Assembly: GCA_021153325.1 (NCBI GenBank)
Contig: JAGKTQ010000001.1
Coordinates: 58,996-122,995, forward strand
DNA from: Lachnospiraceae bacterium
GTDB lineage: Bacteria; Bacillota; Clostridia; Lachnospirales; Lachnospiraceae
DNA length: 64,000 nucleotides
Reading direction: 5' to 3'
In this document: positions 8,929-17,513 of the stretch, piece after piece
Layout of the letters: each line of letters opens with the position of its first letter
How positions within the stretch are numbered: position 1 is the first letter of the stretch
Translations under genes and position numbers: made by a program
The notes under the pieces: generated by a model
The model's input: only the letters and a program-made list of their open reading frames with translations
What the model was told of the DNA's origin: nothing
Database searches by the model: none

Positions 8929-9699
8929 ATGGCGATAGAGAGCGATAAAGAAATACAGCAGCTTAAAAAACGCTTTATAGAACTCGGAGAAAAATCTTAC
9001 AATCAGAATATTTACACGTTCACAGGATTTTTGGGAATGAGTGAACAAGAAATATTCTGGCAGGCGGCACAGGCAATAAAGCATGTGCCGTTTACTTTAT
9101 GGGGCGGCTGTGAAGGCTGTGAGCGACAGATGATACGCTTCGGAAGTATGGAAGAGTTTGGCTATGAAGAAAAATTTCCTATTGTTTGTATTTGTATCAG
9201 TCCACTTTTGGAAAAGTTTGCGGATAATTTGACGCATCGTGATTTTTTAGGAGCGTTAATGAATCTTGGAATTGAAAGAAATACATTGGGAGACATTTAT
9301 GTAAACCATAAGACGGGCTATTTATTTTGTACAGATAAAATAGCACCTTTTATTTTAGAAAATTTAGATAAAATTAAACATACAAATGTAAAATGTAAAG
9401 TAGTAGAGGAAATTCCAAAGATCGTAGTGGGTGAAGCGGTAGAAGAAGAACATCTGACAGCATCCGAACGGATTGACGGTATTATAGCGAAATTATATAA
9501 TATATCAAGAACGCAGAGTTTGGAATTATTCCGGCAGAAAAAAGTTTTTGTAAATGGCAGATTAAATGAAAATAACAGTTGTAATTTAAAGAGTGGGGAT
9601 ACAGTTTCGGTAAGGGGATACGGAAAATTCACATATGAAGGGATCGTCCAAGAGACAAGAAAGGGAAAGCTGCGTATTAAAGTGCAGATTTTTAGGTGA
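8929..9699 (+). CDS. YlmH-like RNA-binding protein with S4 domain
   Basis: A 256-aa protein of the YlmH family. It has an N-terminal domain with FTGFLGMSEQEIF, GGCEGCERQM and PLLEKFADNLTHRDFLGALMNLG, and a C-terminal S4 RNA-binding domain (about 180-256; RQKKVFVNGRLNENN, SGDTVSVRGYGKF). YlmH proteins bind RNA/ribosomes and are usually encoded in the division/cell-wall dcw region. Here it sits instead behind two CobW-like genes with a 9-nt gap. No catalytic site is visible. Confidence 0.85.
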   Translation: MAIESDKEIQQLKKRFIELGEKSYNQNIYTFTGFLGMSEQEIFWQAAQAIKHVPFTLWGGCEGCERQMIRFGSMEEFGYEEKFPIVCICISPLLEKFADNLTHRDFLGALMNLGIERNTLGDIYVNHKTGYLFCTDKIAPFILENLDKIKHTNVKCKVVEEIPKIVVGEAVEEEHLTASERIDGIIAKLYNISRTQSLELFRQKKVFVNGRLNENNSCNLKSGDTVSVRGYGKFTYEGIVQETRKGKLRIKVQIFR

Positions 9700-9765
9700 T
9701 GCGTATTTTAAATCTTCCGATGCTAGATAAAGTGGGTTTGGTCTTTAGAAGGGAGAAAAGGGAAT

Positions 9766-10704
9766 ATGGATATAATTGGAGTAGGAACTTATCAGTATAC
9801 GATTGTGCAGTGGGTATTTTTCTTTTATTTTTATTGTCTTTTTGGCTGGGTATTTGAATCTACTTATGTTTCTATGAAAAAGAGACGTTTTGTAAACCGT
9901 GGATTCATGAGAGGACCTTTTCTTCCACTGTATGGAAGTGGAGGAATCATGATGCTTCTTGTTTCTGCACCATTTCAAGACAATTTGCTTTTGGTGTATA
10001 TAGCAGGATGCATTGGCGCTACGGCATTAGAATATATAACAGGCGTTATTATGGAGGCACTTTTCAAAGTGCGATATTGGGATTATTCGAATCAGCCATT
10101 TAACTTTCAAGGACATATATGTCTAGGTTCTTCCTTGGCATGGGGTGCACTTACTGTTTTTATGACTCAATTTTTACATAAACCGGTAGAACAGTTCGTG
10201 TTGTCGATTCCAATGGAAATTTTATCCCCGATCACATTCCTTCTTACATTGATAATTGTGGCAGACTTTTCACTTTCCTTCAAAGCGGCTATGGATATCA
10301 GAGATATTCTTATCAAGATGGAGAAGGCAAAAGAAGAAGTGGAGCGAATGTCAAAACGCTTGGATGTTATGATTGCGATCGCGAATGATGAAATGGAAAA
10401 CTGGAAGCAGGAGCAGGGAGAAAAATGGGACGTTTTGAAAATGGATATGGAAGATCGGTTTGAAAACTTAAAGGAGGCTATATCCGAAAGACAGGGCGGA
10501 CGTTTGGAAAATATCAAAGAAGAAATGTTGGAGCTTAGAGAAAAGTACCACATTAATAAAGAAATGACACACCAGTTAAAGTCATTTATAGATTTTTATA
10601 AAAGGGATATGTTATTAGGAAATCCAATGATGGCATCCAGAAAGTTTAAAGAAGCTCTGGAAGAATTAAAAGAGGCTGTTTCAGAAAAAAAGAATAAGAA
10701 ATAA
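9766..10704 (+). CDS. CmpB-type putative ABC transporter membrane protein (PF06541-like)
   Basis: A 312-aa integral membrane protein. The first 170 residues hold about four to five hydrophobic helices and the family motif FYFYCLFGWVFESTYVS, with RGFMRGPFLPLYGSGG and EYITGVIMEALF. The last 130 residues are a long charged coiled coil (MEKAKEEVERMSKRL onward). The family is annotated as 'putative ABC-transporter type IV', but its function is unproven. A GAAGGGAG Shine-Dalgarno is present. A shared terminator separates it from the convergent PHP gene. Confidence 0.8.
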   Translation: MDIIGVGTYQYTIVQWVFFFYFYCLFGWVFESTYVSMKKRRFVNRGFMRGPFLPLYGSGGIMMLLVSAPFQDNLLLVYIAGCIGATALEYITGVIMEALFKVRYWDYSNQPFNFQGHICLGSSLAWGALTVFMTQFLHKPVEQFVLSIPMEILSPITFLLTLIIVADFSLSFKAAMDIRDILIKMEKAKEEVERMSKRLDVMIAIANDEMENWKQEQGEKWDVLKMDMEDRFENLKEAISERQGGRLENIKEEMLELREKYHINKEMTHQLKSFIDFYKRDMLLGNPMMASRKFKEALEELKEAVSEKKNKK

Positions 10705-10736
10705 AAAATAAGCTGTCCATTAGGACAGCTTATTTT
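10704..10736. terminator. Bidirectional terminator
   Basis: AAAATAAGCTGTCC-ATTA-GGACAGCTTATTTT is a perfect stem with A and T tracts on both sides. It serves the + gene ending at 10704 and the - strand PHP gene, whose TAA stop (10720-10722) lies inside the hairpin. Confidence 0.9.
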
Positions 10737-11520
10737 GCCATTGACCATAATTGGTCCTTAATAATTCCAGGTCGCGTTTCCGTTTCTTTAAAAGGGCAAG
10801 TCCTTTATTATAAAACCAGAAAGAGTAAACAAGTACATTGTTTAATTTTCCGATTTTCTGTTTGGTCGTTTTTGTATAATAGAAACCTTCTGCTTTTACA
10901 GTAACTTCATCATGGATCGCAGCAATCAAATCTGTTTCATCCTTAATTTCTGCATCAATTTCTGTGTAACCTAAGCCAACGCAGTCGGCACGATGGGAAT
11001 CACTTCCACCGAAGCAGGGTTTGTTATATTTTGCTGCGAGTGCTCTTGCCTTATGATTGGAAAGTTCAGATTCGCAAGCATTAAAACCTTCTACAAAATC
11101 AAATTTACTTATAATTTCTTCGAATTTTTTGCCGTGTTTTGTATTTGCAATACTTAAATATTTTTCTCCACAAGGATGAGCAGGTCCTAAAATGCCTCCA
11201 AAGTAATGAACGATTTCGATTAAAATAGAAACAGGAAGTCCACGCATTTCCAAGAGAGGAACGTGTACTCCGTGTGGAAGAATGACTAAAATATGTCCGC
11301 AATCGATCGTATCATATTCAATACCTTTTAAAACTACAAAATCAGTATGTTTGATACCCTTTATATTTTTTTTCCAATATCTGTAAGCTCCATAAGAATT
11401 GTGGTCGGTAATCAGCATACCGTTATAACCTTTTTCTTTTAAAAGCTCAATTGTTTCTTCAATTGTGCTATGACCGTCAATAGAACCTTCTTTTGTGTGG
11501 CAGTGCATATCAAATTTCAC
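10720..11520 (-). CDS. PHP-domain metal-dependent phosphoesterase
   Basis: A 266-aa PHP hydrolase. The four metal-binding motifs are DMHCHTKEGSIDG, LITDHNS, GPAHPCGEK and GGSDSHRAD. The family includes nucleases and histidinol phosphatase-like enzymes; the substrate here is unknown. A GTG start at 11520 is chosen because an AGGGAG Shine-Dalgarno (- strand of 11528-11533) lies 7 nt before it. It also begins the protein with the expected V/MKFDMHCHTKEG. An upstream ATG at 11553 lacks such a site. Confidence 0.85.
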   Translation of the reverse strand: MKFDMHCHTKEGSIDGHSTIEETIELLKEKGYNGMLITDHNSYGAYRYWKKNIKGIKHTDFVVLKGIEYDTIDCGHILVILPHGVHVPLLEMRGLPVSILIEIVHYFGGILGPAHPCGEKYLSIANTKHGKKFEEIISKFDFVEGFNACESELSNHKARALAAKYNKPCFGGSDSHRADCVGLGYTEIDAEIKDETDLIAAIHDEVTVKAEGFYYTKTTKQKIGKLNNVLVYSFWFYNKGLALLKKRKRDLELLRTNYGQWQNKLS

Positions 11521-11713
11521 AATCCATCTCCCTATCTTGTGCGGAATTTTCATTCCGGTGCAAATTAATAGTTTTCAATTGTCACCTACATTATAATACT
11601 ATTATTTCAAATTTCAATGGATTTATTAGGAAAAAAGTCCTAATTTACAAAAAACTTACAAGAATCATACTTTTGCATAGACATTGATTTACAAAAATAC
11701 AGGAACAAAATTC

Positions 11714-11742
11714 TTGACTTTACCATAATAATAGATTATATT
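11714..11742 (+). promoter_or_regulatory. Promoter for the T-box/trpXYZ-like operon
   Basis: TTGACT (11714-11719), 17-nt spacer, TATATT (11737-11742). It is placed about 25 nt before the first conserved part of the T-box leader. Confidence 0.7.
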
Positions 11743-11770
11743 TTACCTATTGAAACTTTAATACATAAAC

Positions 11771-12030
11771 CGATGAGAAAGAGAAGTAGTCATAAAATAT
11801 CTTTCAAAGAGAGTTGCAGATGGTGGAATTGCAATAAAGAATTTGTGATGAATGGACTTTTGAGGCTGGTCTGAAAATAGTAGGAACCGGCGGGACTACG
11901 GACCCGTTACCAATCCGGCATGTATGGTTGTACATGGTTGAGTGGACATTTGTCAAGCTGAGTGGCACCGCGATAATGATTAAGTTTATTACCGTCTCAG
12001 GCATTTTTACTGCCTGGGACTTTTTTTATG
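11771..12030 (+). promoter_or_regulatory. T-box leader, predicted tRNA-Trp specific
   Basis: The leader contains the AGAGAG stem I start. The specifier-loop context is GAATGGAC, with UGG (Trp) at 11853-11855. The T-box antiterminator sequence AGTGGCACCGCG is at 11961-11972, and a terminator pairs GTCTCAGGCA (11994-12003) with TGCCTGGGAC (12011-12020), followed by seven U. The bulge base C after UGG would pair with a G73 discriminator base, as in bacterial tRNA-Trp. Uncharged tRNA-Trp should favour read-through into the transporter genes. Confidence 0.93.
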
Positions 12031-12100
12031 TAGTAAAAACGGTACTGGGAGAAAAGATTTGACATTAGGGAGTCGCTTGACGACAGAAAGAGAGGAAAAT

Positions 12101-13114
12101 ATGAAAAAGAGAGTATTGGTTTATTTAATGACAGCAGCTTTAGCAGTATCTATGGTAGGATGCGGTAAGGGCAGTGAAAGCAGTAACAGCAATGAAGAAG
12201 GCTATACAATCGGTATTTCCCAATTTGCAGAACATGGTTCTTTGGACAACTGCAGAGAAGGCTTTTTGGCAGGCTTAGAGGAAGAAGGAATTAAGGAAGG
12301 TGAAAACCTGACAATCATATATGATAATGCACAGGCAGATACCGGAACAGCAAGTACGATTGCAGACAATTATGTATCTCAAAATGTAGATTTGATCTGT
12401 GCGATTGCAACACCAAGTGCCATGAGTGCATATAATTCCTGTATGAATACAGATATTCCAGTCATTTATACAGCAGTATCTGACCCGGAAGCAGCAGGAC
12501 TTGCAAAGGAAGATGGAACGAGCGTAGGAAATATTACTGGAACTTCTGATGCACTTGCTGTAACAGAGCAGCTTGCTATGATTCGTGAAGTATTACCGGA
12601 AGCCAAAACAATTGGTATTATTTATACAACAAGTGAAGCAAACTCTGTAAGTACGATTGAAGAATACAAAGCACATGCAGCAGAGTATGGTTTTGAAATT
12701 GTAGAAAGTGGTATTAATACCCAGGCAGATGTAGCTTTAGCCGCAGCTGACCTTGTAACCAAAGTAGATTGTATTACAAATTTAACAGATAATACAGTAG
12801 TCGCAGCCTTACAGACAGTTATCGATGAAGCAAATGGTGCAGGAATCCCTGTCTTTGGTTCAGAAGTAGAACAGGTAAAAGCAGGCTGTGTGGCTTCTAT
12901 GGGTCTGGAGTATTATGAACTTGGAAAACAGACAGGAAAAATGGCAGCCAAGATTTTGAAAGGGGAAGCAGAAGCTTCTGAAATGAATTTTGAAGTCATT
13001 TCTGATCCAAGCCTTTATGTGAATACAGCAGCCGCAGAAAAATTAAATCTTACACTTTCCGAGGATTTTGTAAGCGGAGCATACCAAGTATTTGATGAAA
13101 TTATAGTAGAATAG
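12101..13114 (+). CDS. trpX: Tryptophan ABC transporter substrate-binding lipoprotein (TrpX-like)
   Basis: A 337-aa ABC_sub_bind-type protein (PF04392-like). The signal and lipobox are KKRVLVYLMTAALAVSMVGC, followed by a Ser/Asn-rich linker and a two-lobe periplasmic-binding fold (TIGISQFAEHGSLDNCREGF, ICAIATPSAMSAYN, IPVIYTAVSDP, IPVFGSEVEQV). The Trp specificity is inferred from the UGG T-box upstream and from the known TrpXYZ class; the protein sequence alone would not give it. The ATG at 12101 follows AGAGAGGAAA. Permease and ATPase genes follow at 13-nt and 31-nt gaps. Confidence 0.88.
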   Translation: MKKRVLVYLMTAALAVSMVGCGKGSESSNSNEEGYTIGISQFAEHGSLDNCREGFLAGLEEEGIKEGENLTIIYDNAQADTGTASTIADNYVSQNVDLICAIATPSAMSAYNSCMNTDIPVIYTAVSDPEAAGLAKEDGTSVGNITGTSDALAVTEQLAMIREVLPEAKTIGIIYTTSEANSVSTIEEYKAHAAEYGFEIVESGINTQADVALAAADLVTKVDCITNLTDNTVVAALQTVIDEANGAGIPVFGSEVEQVKAGCVASMGLEYYELGKQTGKMAAKILKGEAEASEMNFEVISDPSLYVNTAAAEKLNLTLSEDFVSGAYQVFDEIIVE

Positions 13115-13127
13115 AAGTGAGGAAGAT

Positions 13128-14018
13128 ATGACCTTATTATTAAGCGTTTTAGAACAGGGAATGATTTATGCCATTATGGCATTAGGAGTGTACATAACTT
13201 ATAAAATATTGGATTTCCCAGATCTGACTGTAGATGGCAGTTTTCCGTTTGGAGCAGCCATTACTTGTGCCTTGATCGCAAGAGGGGTAAACCCTCTTGT
13301 GACACTGCCGATTTCCTTTGGACTGGGAGCAGTCATTGGAGTATTTACTGGATTGATCCATGTGAAGTTAAAGGTAAGAGATCTGTTGTCAGGTATTATT
13401 ATGATGACAGCACTTTATACAGTGAATCTCCAGATTGCTGGAAGAGCAAATCTGCCAATTTATAATTACAATACGATCTTTGATAATGATTTTGTCAATG
13501 CGATCTTTCCAGAGGCACTTTCCAAATATCGTACGGTTATCATTATAATGATAATAACGATTGTTATGAAACTCCTTTTGGACTGGTACATGAATACAAA
13601 ATCCGGTTTCCTTTTAAGAGCAGTAGGAGATAATGATACCATTGTAACCTCCTTAGGTGTAGATAAGGGATTGGTGAAGATTATTGGTCTTGCAGTGGCA
13701 AATGGACTTGTTTCCTTAGGCGGATGTGTTTATGCACAGCAGCAGAGATTTTTTGATGTATCGATGGGAACCGGAACGGTTGTTATTGGACTTGCCAGCG
13801 TAATCATTGGAACAAGTTTATTCAAGAAGATCACATTTTGGAATGTAACAACAAGTGTTGTTATTGGTTCTCTTTTATATAAGGGATGCGTGGCATTGGC
13901 GCTCAGAATAGGACTTCCATCCAATTACTTAAAGCTGGTAACAGCGATACTGTTCCTTTTGATCTTAGTATTAAGTATGGATAGAAAAAGCGCAAAAAAA
14001 GTTTCTAAGGCATCCTAG
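13128..14018 (+). CDS. trpY: ABC transporter permease (TrpY-like)
   Basis: A 296-aa polytopic membrane protein with eight to nine hydrophobic segments, related to the BPD_transp_2 (branched-chain/Rbs-type) permeases. The family feature GMIYAIMALGVYITYKILDFPDLTVDGSF lies at the N-terminus and a conserved cytoplasmic loop (VGDNDTIVTSLGVD) near residue 170. It is a partner of the upstream binding protein and the downstream ATPase. It probably imports tryptophan or a close analogue, based on the T-box. Confidence 0.87.
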   Translation: MTLLLSVLEQGMIYAIMALGVYITYKILDFPDLTVDGSFPFGAAITCALIARGVNPLVTLPISFGLGAVIGVFTGLIHVKLKVRDLLSGIIMMTALYTVNLQIAGRANLPIYNYNTIFDNDFVNAIFPEALSKYRTVIIIMIITIVMKLLLDWYMNTKSGFLLRAVGDNDTIVTSLGVDKGLVKIIGLAVANGLVSLGGCVYAQQQRFFDVSMGTGTVVIGLASVIIGTSLFKKITFWNVTTSVVIGSLLYKGCVALALRIGLPSNYLKLVTAILFLLILVLSMDRKSAKKVSKAS

Positions 14019-14049
14019 AACACTGCCTTTTTAATGAATGGAGAAAAAT

Positions 14050-14823
14050 ATGCTGGAATTAGTAAATATCAATAAATATTATAATCCGGGCTCGGTAAAT
14101 GAAATGTGTCTCTTTCAGGATTTTAATCTGAAAGTGGAAGATGGAGAGTTTGTATCCGTGGTAGGAAGCAATGGTTCGGGAAAGACCTCTTTGCTGAATA
14201 TCATATGTGGAAGTATTGGAGTAGACAGCGGTTCTATTTTAGTAAATGGAACTGATATTACAGGAAAAAAGGACTATCTTCGTCAGCGCAGGATCGGAAG
14301 AGTATATCAAGACCCGGCAAAAGGAACATGCCCATCCATGACTATTTTGGAAAACATGTCCATTGCAGACAATAAAGGAAAGCGATATGGTCTTGGAAAA
14401 GGCGTAAACAAAGCAAAGATAGAAGAGTATAAAGAGAGCTTAAGACAGTTGAATTTAGGATTGGAAGATAAAATACATACAAAGGTTGGTTCTCTTTCCG
14501 GTGGACAGAGACAGGCGCTTGCATTACTTATGTCAACCATGACACCGATTGAGTTTTTGATCCTGGATGAACATACGGCAGCTCTTGACCCGAAGACGGC
14601 GGAAACGATCATGCAGCTTACCGATAAGATCGTAAAAGAGAAAAAAGTGACAACGATTATGGTCACTCATAATTTACGTTATGCAGTAGAGTATGGAAAT
14701 CGTTTGATCATGATGCACGAAGGCGAAGCGATTCTGGATAAGAGTGGAGAAGAAAAGAAACAGGTACAGACAGAGGAGATCATGAGTATCTTTAATCGTA
14801 TTAGTGTAGAGTGTGGAAATTAA
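14050..14823 (+). CDS. trpZ: ABC transporter ATPase (TrpZ-like)
   Basis: A 257-aa nucleotide-binding subunit. It has Walker A GSNGSGKTS, Q-loop RVYQDP, signature LSGGQRQ, Walker B FLILDEHTAALDP (His replaces the commoner Pro/Ala after the catalytic Glu) and switch His in MVTHN. The ATG at 14050 (MLELVNINKYY) follows GGAG at 14040-14043; the ATG at 14038 has no site. It is the last gene of the T-box operon and is followed by a terminator. Confidence 0.9.
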   Translation: MLELVNINKYYNPGSVNEMCLFQDFNLKVEDGEFVSVVGSNGSGKTSLLNIICGSIGVDSGSILVNGTDITGKKDYLRQRRIGRVYQDPAKGTCPSMTILENMSIADNKGKRYGLGKGVNKAKIEEYKESLRQLNLGLEDKIHTKVGSLSGGQRQALALLMSTMTPIEFLILDEHTAALDPKTAETIMQLTDKIVKEKKVTTIMVTHNLRYAVEYGNRLIMMHEGEAILDKSGEEKKQVQTEEIMSIFNRISVECGN

Positions 14824-14825
14824 AA

Positions 14826-14866
14826 AGAGGACATTCCGGTCTAAATAAGACTTGGAATGTCCCTTT
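14826..14866. terminator. Bidirectional terminator
   Basis: GGACATTCC (14829-14837) pairs with GGAATGTCC (14854-14862), with an inner GTCT/AGAC stem. A T-rich tract follows on the + side and an A tract (T on the - strand) precedes it, so it can end both the transporter operon and pyrI. Confidence 0.85.
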
Positions 14867-14871
14867 CATTT

Positions 14872-15315
14872 TTAATATTTATAAAAAGACATTTTATCGA
14901 ATTTTTCTTCGCAATATTTACAACGGTACACTTCTGCTTTTTCATCAGCAAGCAGGAAGACGTGCGGAAGCTCCTGCTCAATAGAAGTAATGCATCTTGG
15001 GTTCTTGCATTTGATGACACCGCGTATTTCTTTTGGAAGAACAAGGTCTTTTTTAGCAACAATGTTGCCGTCTTTAATAATGTTTACGGTAATGTTGTGG
15101 TCGATAAAAGCCAAAATATCCAAGTTCAGTTTATCAATATCACATTCTACTTTTAAGATATCTTTTTTGCCCATTTTCCCACTTCGTGCATTTTTTATAA
15201 TAGCAACAGTACAGTCCAATTTATCTAATTGCAGATGGTGATAGATAGAAAGACTCTGACCTGCCTCGATATGATCCAACACAAAACCTTCTTCGATTTT
15301 TCCTATATTCAACAT
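14872..15315 (-). CDS. pyrI: Aspartate carbamoyltransferase regulatory chain
   Basis: A 147-aa PyrI. An N-terminal allosteric nucleotide domain (MLNIGKIEEGFVLDHIEAGQ, TVAIIKNARSGKMGKKDILKVE) is followed by a C-terminal zinc domain whose four Cys are in CKNPRC and YRCKYC. It binds the PyrB catalytic trimers and confers nucleotide control. It follows pyrB by 19 nt. Bacillus-type ATCase lacks this subunit; its presence fits Clostridia. Confidence 0.95.
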   Translation of the reverse strand: MLNIGKIEEGFVLDHIEAGQSLSIYHHLQLDKLDCTVAIIKNARSGKMGKKDILKVECDIDKLNLDILAFIDHNITVNIIKDGNIVAKKDLVLPKEIRGVIKCKNPRCITSIEQELPHVFLLADEKAEVYRCKYCEEKFDKMSFYKY

Positions 15316-15334
15316 ACAATATCCCTCTTTTCTT

Positions 15335-16252
15335 TTAATCTACTTTGATTTCCAGCAAAGTCAGAATGAGTGCCATTCGAACGTAAACGCCGTATTGTAC
15401 CTGTTTGAAATAAGCAGCTCTGTCATCTTCGTCTACTTCCACAGAAATTTCGTTTACTCTTGGGAGTGGGTGGAGTACCAGCATATCTTTTTTGGCAAGA
15501 GCCATTTTTGCTTTATCTAAAATATAGAAATCTTTTAAACGGACATAATCTTCTTCGTTGAAGAAACGTTCTCTTTGCACGCGGGTCATATAAAGAAGAT
15601 CAAGCTCCGGCATTTTGTCTTCTAAACGAATGACTTCTTCATAAGCAATGTTCTTTTCCTTCAGCATATCGGTAATGTAATCCGGTATACGCAGTTCTTC
15701 CGGTGAGATGAAAATAAATTTAATATTGTCATAGCGAACGAGTGCATGGATCAAAGAATGCACAGTACGGCCAAACTTCAAGTCTCCACAAAGTCCGATG
15801 GTAAAGTTGTCCAGACGACCTTTTAAGGAACGGATCGTTAACAGGTCTGTCAGCGTCTGCGTAGGGTGTTGATGACCACCATCTCCGGCATTAATGACAG
15901 GAATGTGTGATTTTTCAGCAGCTACCATAGGAGCGCCCTCTTTTGGATGGCGCATAGCGCAAATATCTGCAAAACAGGAAATTACCCGAATGGTATCCGA
16001 TACGCTTTCTCCTTTGGAAGCAGAAGAGGAACCAGCATCGGAAAATCCAATCACGCTTCCGCCTAAGTTTAACATAGCAGATTCAAAACTTAATCGTGTT
16101 CTTGTACTTGGCTCATAAAAGCAGGTCGCTAATTTTTTGCCAGCACAGGCATGGGCATACTTGTCCATATTTTTTTCAATGTCGTTGGCTAAGTCGAAAA
16201 GATCGGATAATTCTTCTACAGAAAAATCCAAAGGACTCATTAAATGTCTCAT
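15335..16252 (-). CDS. pyrB: Aspartate carbamoyltransferase catalytic chain
   Basis: A 305-aa ATCase catalytic subunit for the committed step of pyrimidine synthesis (carbamoyl phosphate + aspartate). Motifs: [16 protein letters not shown] (carbamoyl-phosphate loop), [13 protein letters not shown] (80s loop), [29 protein letters not shown] and [10 protein letters not shown]. The ATG at 16252 follows GGAGGTAACACT; an upstream in-frame start at 16288 lacks a site and lies inside a hairpin region. The pyrB-pyrI order is that of an allosteric ATCase. No separate promoter is obvious between it and the upstream nitroreductase gene. Confidence 0.97.
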   Translation of the reverse strand: MRHLMSPLDFSVEELSDLFDLANDIEKNMDKYAHACAGKKLATCFYEPSTRTRLSFESAMLNLGGSVIGFSDAGSSSASKGESVSDTIRVISCFADICAMRHPKEGAPMVAAEKSHIPVINAGDGGHQHPTQTLTDLLTIRSLKGRLDNFTIGLCGDLKFGRTVHSLIHALVRYDNIKFIFISPEELRIPDYITDMLKEKNIAYEEVIRLEDKMPELDLLYMTRVQRERFFNEEDYVRLKDFYILDKAKMALAKKDMLVLHPLPRVNEISVEVDEDDRAAYFKQVQYGVYVRMALILTLLEIKVD

Positions 16253-16283
16253 AGTGTTACCTCCAAGTTTGTGTAATAATATA

Positions 16284-16321
16284 CCCAAAAATAGTCGAAG
16301 AGATGCGACTCTTCGACTATG
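16284..16321 (-). terminator. Hairpin terminator/attenuator between nitroreductase gene and pyrB
   Basis: A perfect 12-bp stem, ATAGTCGAAGAG (16291-16302) with CTCTTCGACTAT (16309-16320), is followed on the - strand by a U run and GGG. It lies 32-70 nt before the pyrB start, so it could be a simple terminator or an attenuator for pyrBI. Confidence 0.7.
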
Positions 16322-16325
16322 AAAA

Positions 16326-16865
16326 TTACTTATAGGATAAAAGGTCAGTGACCGGTTTCCTCTTTGGAGCTACCGGTTCTTCTGCAGGATATCCAATTGG
16401 AATAAGAGCGATCAGCTCTCTGTCTTCGGGTACTTCCAAAATAGCAGAAGCCTTAGCTTCGTCAAAAATACCTAAAATAACGGAACCAATTCCTTTTTCG
16501 TAGGCTGCAAGGCAAAAGGTTTGGGATGCAATACCAGCATCAAACATCTGCCAGCCGCTTCCTTTTGAAGTAGTAAAAGAGCCGTCTCTTTCATAACCAC
16601 TTCTGTTCTTAATAACAGTAACGGCAATTAACATTGGAGCGGAAGAAATAATTTTACCATTGTTTGGATAACTGTCTGTACATTCGGATGCAATTTTATC
16701 TTTTACATCACCAGTAACAGCAATATAACGTGTAATCTGTGTATGCTTCCAGCTTGGAGCGAAAGACGCTTCTTCTACGATCTGCGTTAAAATATCTTCA
16801 GAAATCGGTTGGTCAGTGAATTGTCTGATACTTCGGCGTCCCATAATACATTCTTTGGCAGTCAT
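16326..16865 (-). CDS. Nitroreductase family protein
   Basis: A 179-aa FMN-dependent nitroreductase-like protein. It has the N-terminal [24 protein letters not shown]-phosphate motif, FAPSWKHTQ, the central [21 protein letters not shown] helix, and the C-terminal [17 protein letters not shown]. This is the short nitroreductase form. The natural substrate is unknown. The ATG follows AGGAGGATAAAC. A - strand promoter lies 36 nt upstream. Confidence 0.9.
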   Translation of the reverse strand: MTAKECIMGRRSIRQFTDQPISEDILTQIVEEASFAPSWKHTQITRYIAVTGDVKDKIASECTDSYPNNGKIISSAPMLIAVTVIKNRSGYERDGSFTTSKGSGWQMFDAGIASQTFCLAAYEKGIGSVILGIFDEAKASAILEVPEDRELIALIPIGYPAEEPVAPKRKPVTDLLSYK

Positions 16866-16901
16866 GTTTATCCTCCTTTTGTATGTATGCTAATTTTTAT
16901 T

Positions 16902-16930
16902 ATCATACCACATGGAGCAATTTGTTTCAA
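16902..16930 (-). promoter_or_regulatory. Promoter of the nitroreductase gene
   Basis: Read on the - strand: TTGAAA (16930-16925), 17-nt spacer, TATGAT (16907-16902). Confidence 0.65.
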
Positions 16931-17129
16931 TTACAAGATAACAAAAAATATACAAGTATATTATAAAAATTTTACATAAAATTTTTATATAAAAAATTAT
17001 GGCTGTTGTGTTTATTTCTGTGTTTTTTTCAAGTATAATATACATAGTTTTTGCTATATCATAAAGAAAAAGAAGTATGGCAGGGAAATCATATTACACG
17101 AGTGCAAAAATGCACAGATAGGAGAAGTT

Positions 17130-17513
17130 ATGGAAGGAACAACAGGATTTTGTGAAAGAAAAAGATGGGTCTTTTTTGGTCTTCCGTTTACCTTTACAAA
17201 ATATACGGTAAAAGAGGATGGTATTACGATAAACAGTGGATTGTTAAAATCCATTGAGAACGATTGCTATATGTATAAAGTGCAGGACGTAGAGCATACA
17301 GCAACGTTGTTTGAAAAAATGTTCGGTTTAGGTACGGTAGTCTGCTATACAGGTGATACGACGCATCCAAAGCTGCTATTAGAGCACATTAAAAATTCCA
17401 AAGAAATCAAAAACTACATTTTGGAAGTTTCTGAAAAGGCAAGAATGAAAAGACGTACTTTAAATACGCTTGACATTGGAAGTGTAGCGGATCTGGATGG
17501 TGACGACTTATAA
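17130..17513 (+). CDS. Small PH-domain (YdbS/bPH2-like) protein
   Basis: A 127-aa protein with a bacterial pleckstrin-homology-like pattern: FTFTKYTVKEDGITINSGLLKSIENDCYMYKVQDVEHTATLFEKMFGLGTVVCYTGD. This matches the beta-strand order 'Y.v.ed.i...G.......i.y.kI..v....s...rlfg.Gti'. No signal peptide or clear TM helix is seen, unlike longer YdbS proteins. AGGAGAAG precedes the ATG. Its last 6 bases overlap the convergent membrane gene. The preceding 264 nt (16866-17129) are very AT-rich and hold only the nitroreductase promoter and a TATAAT at 17034-17039. Confidence 0.65.
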   Translation: MEGTTGFCERKRWVFFGLPFTFTKYTVKEDGITINSGLLKSIENDCYMYKVQDVEHTATLFEKMFGLGTVVCYTGDTTHPKLLLEHIKNSKEIKNYILEVSEKARMKRRTLNTLDIGSVADLDGDDL

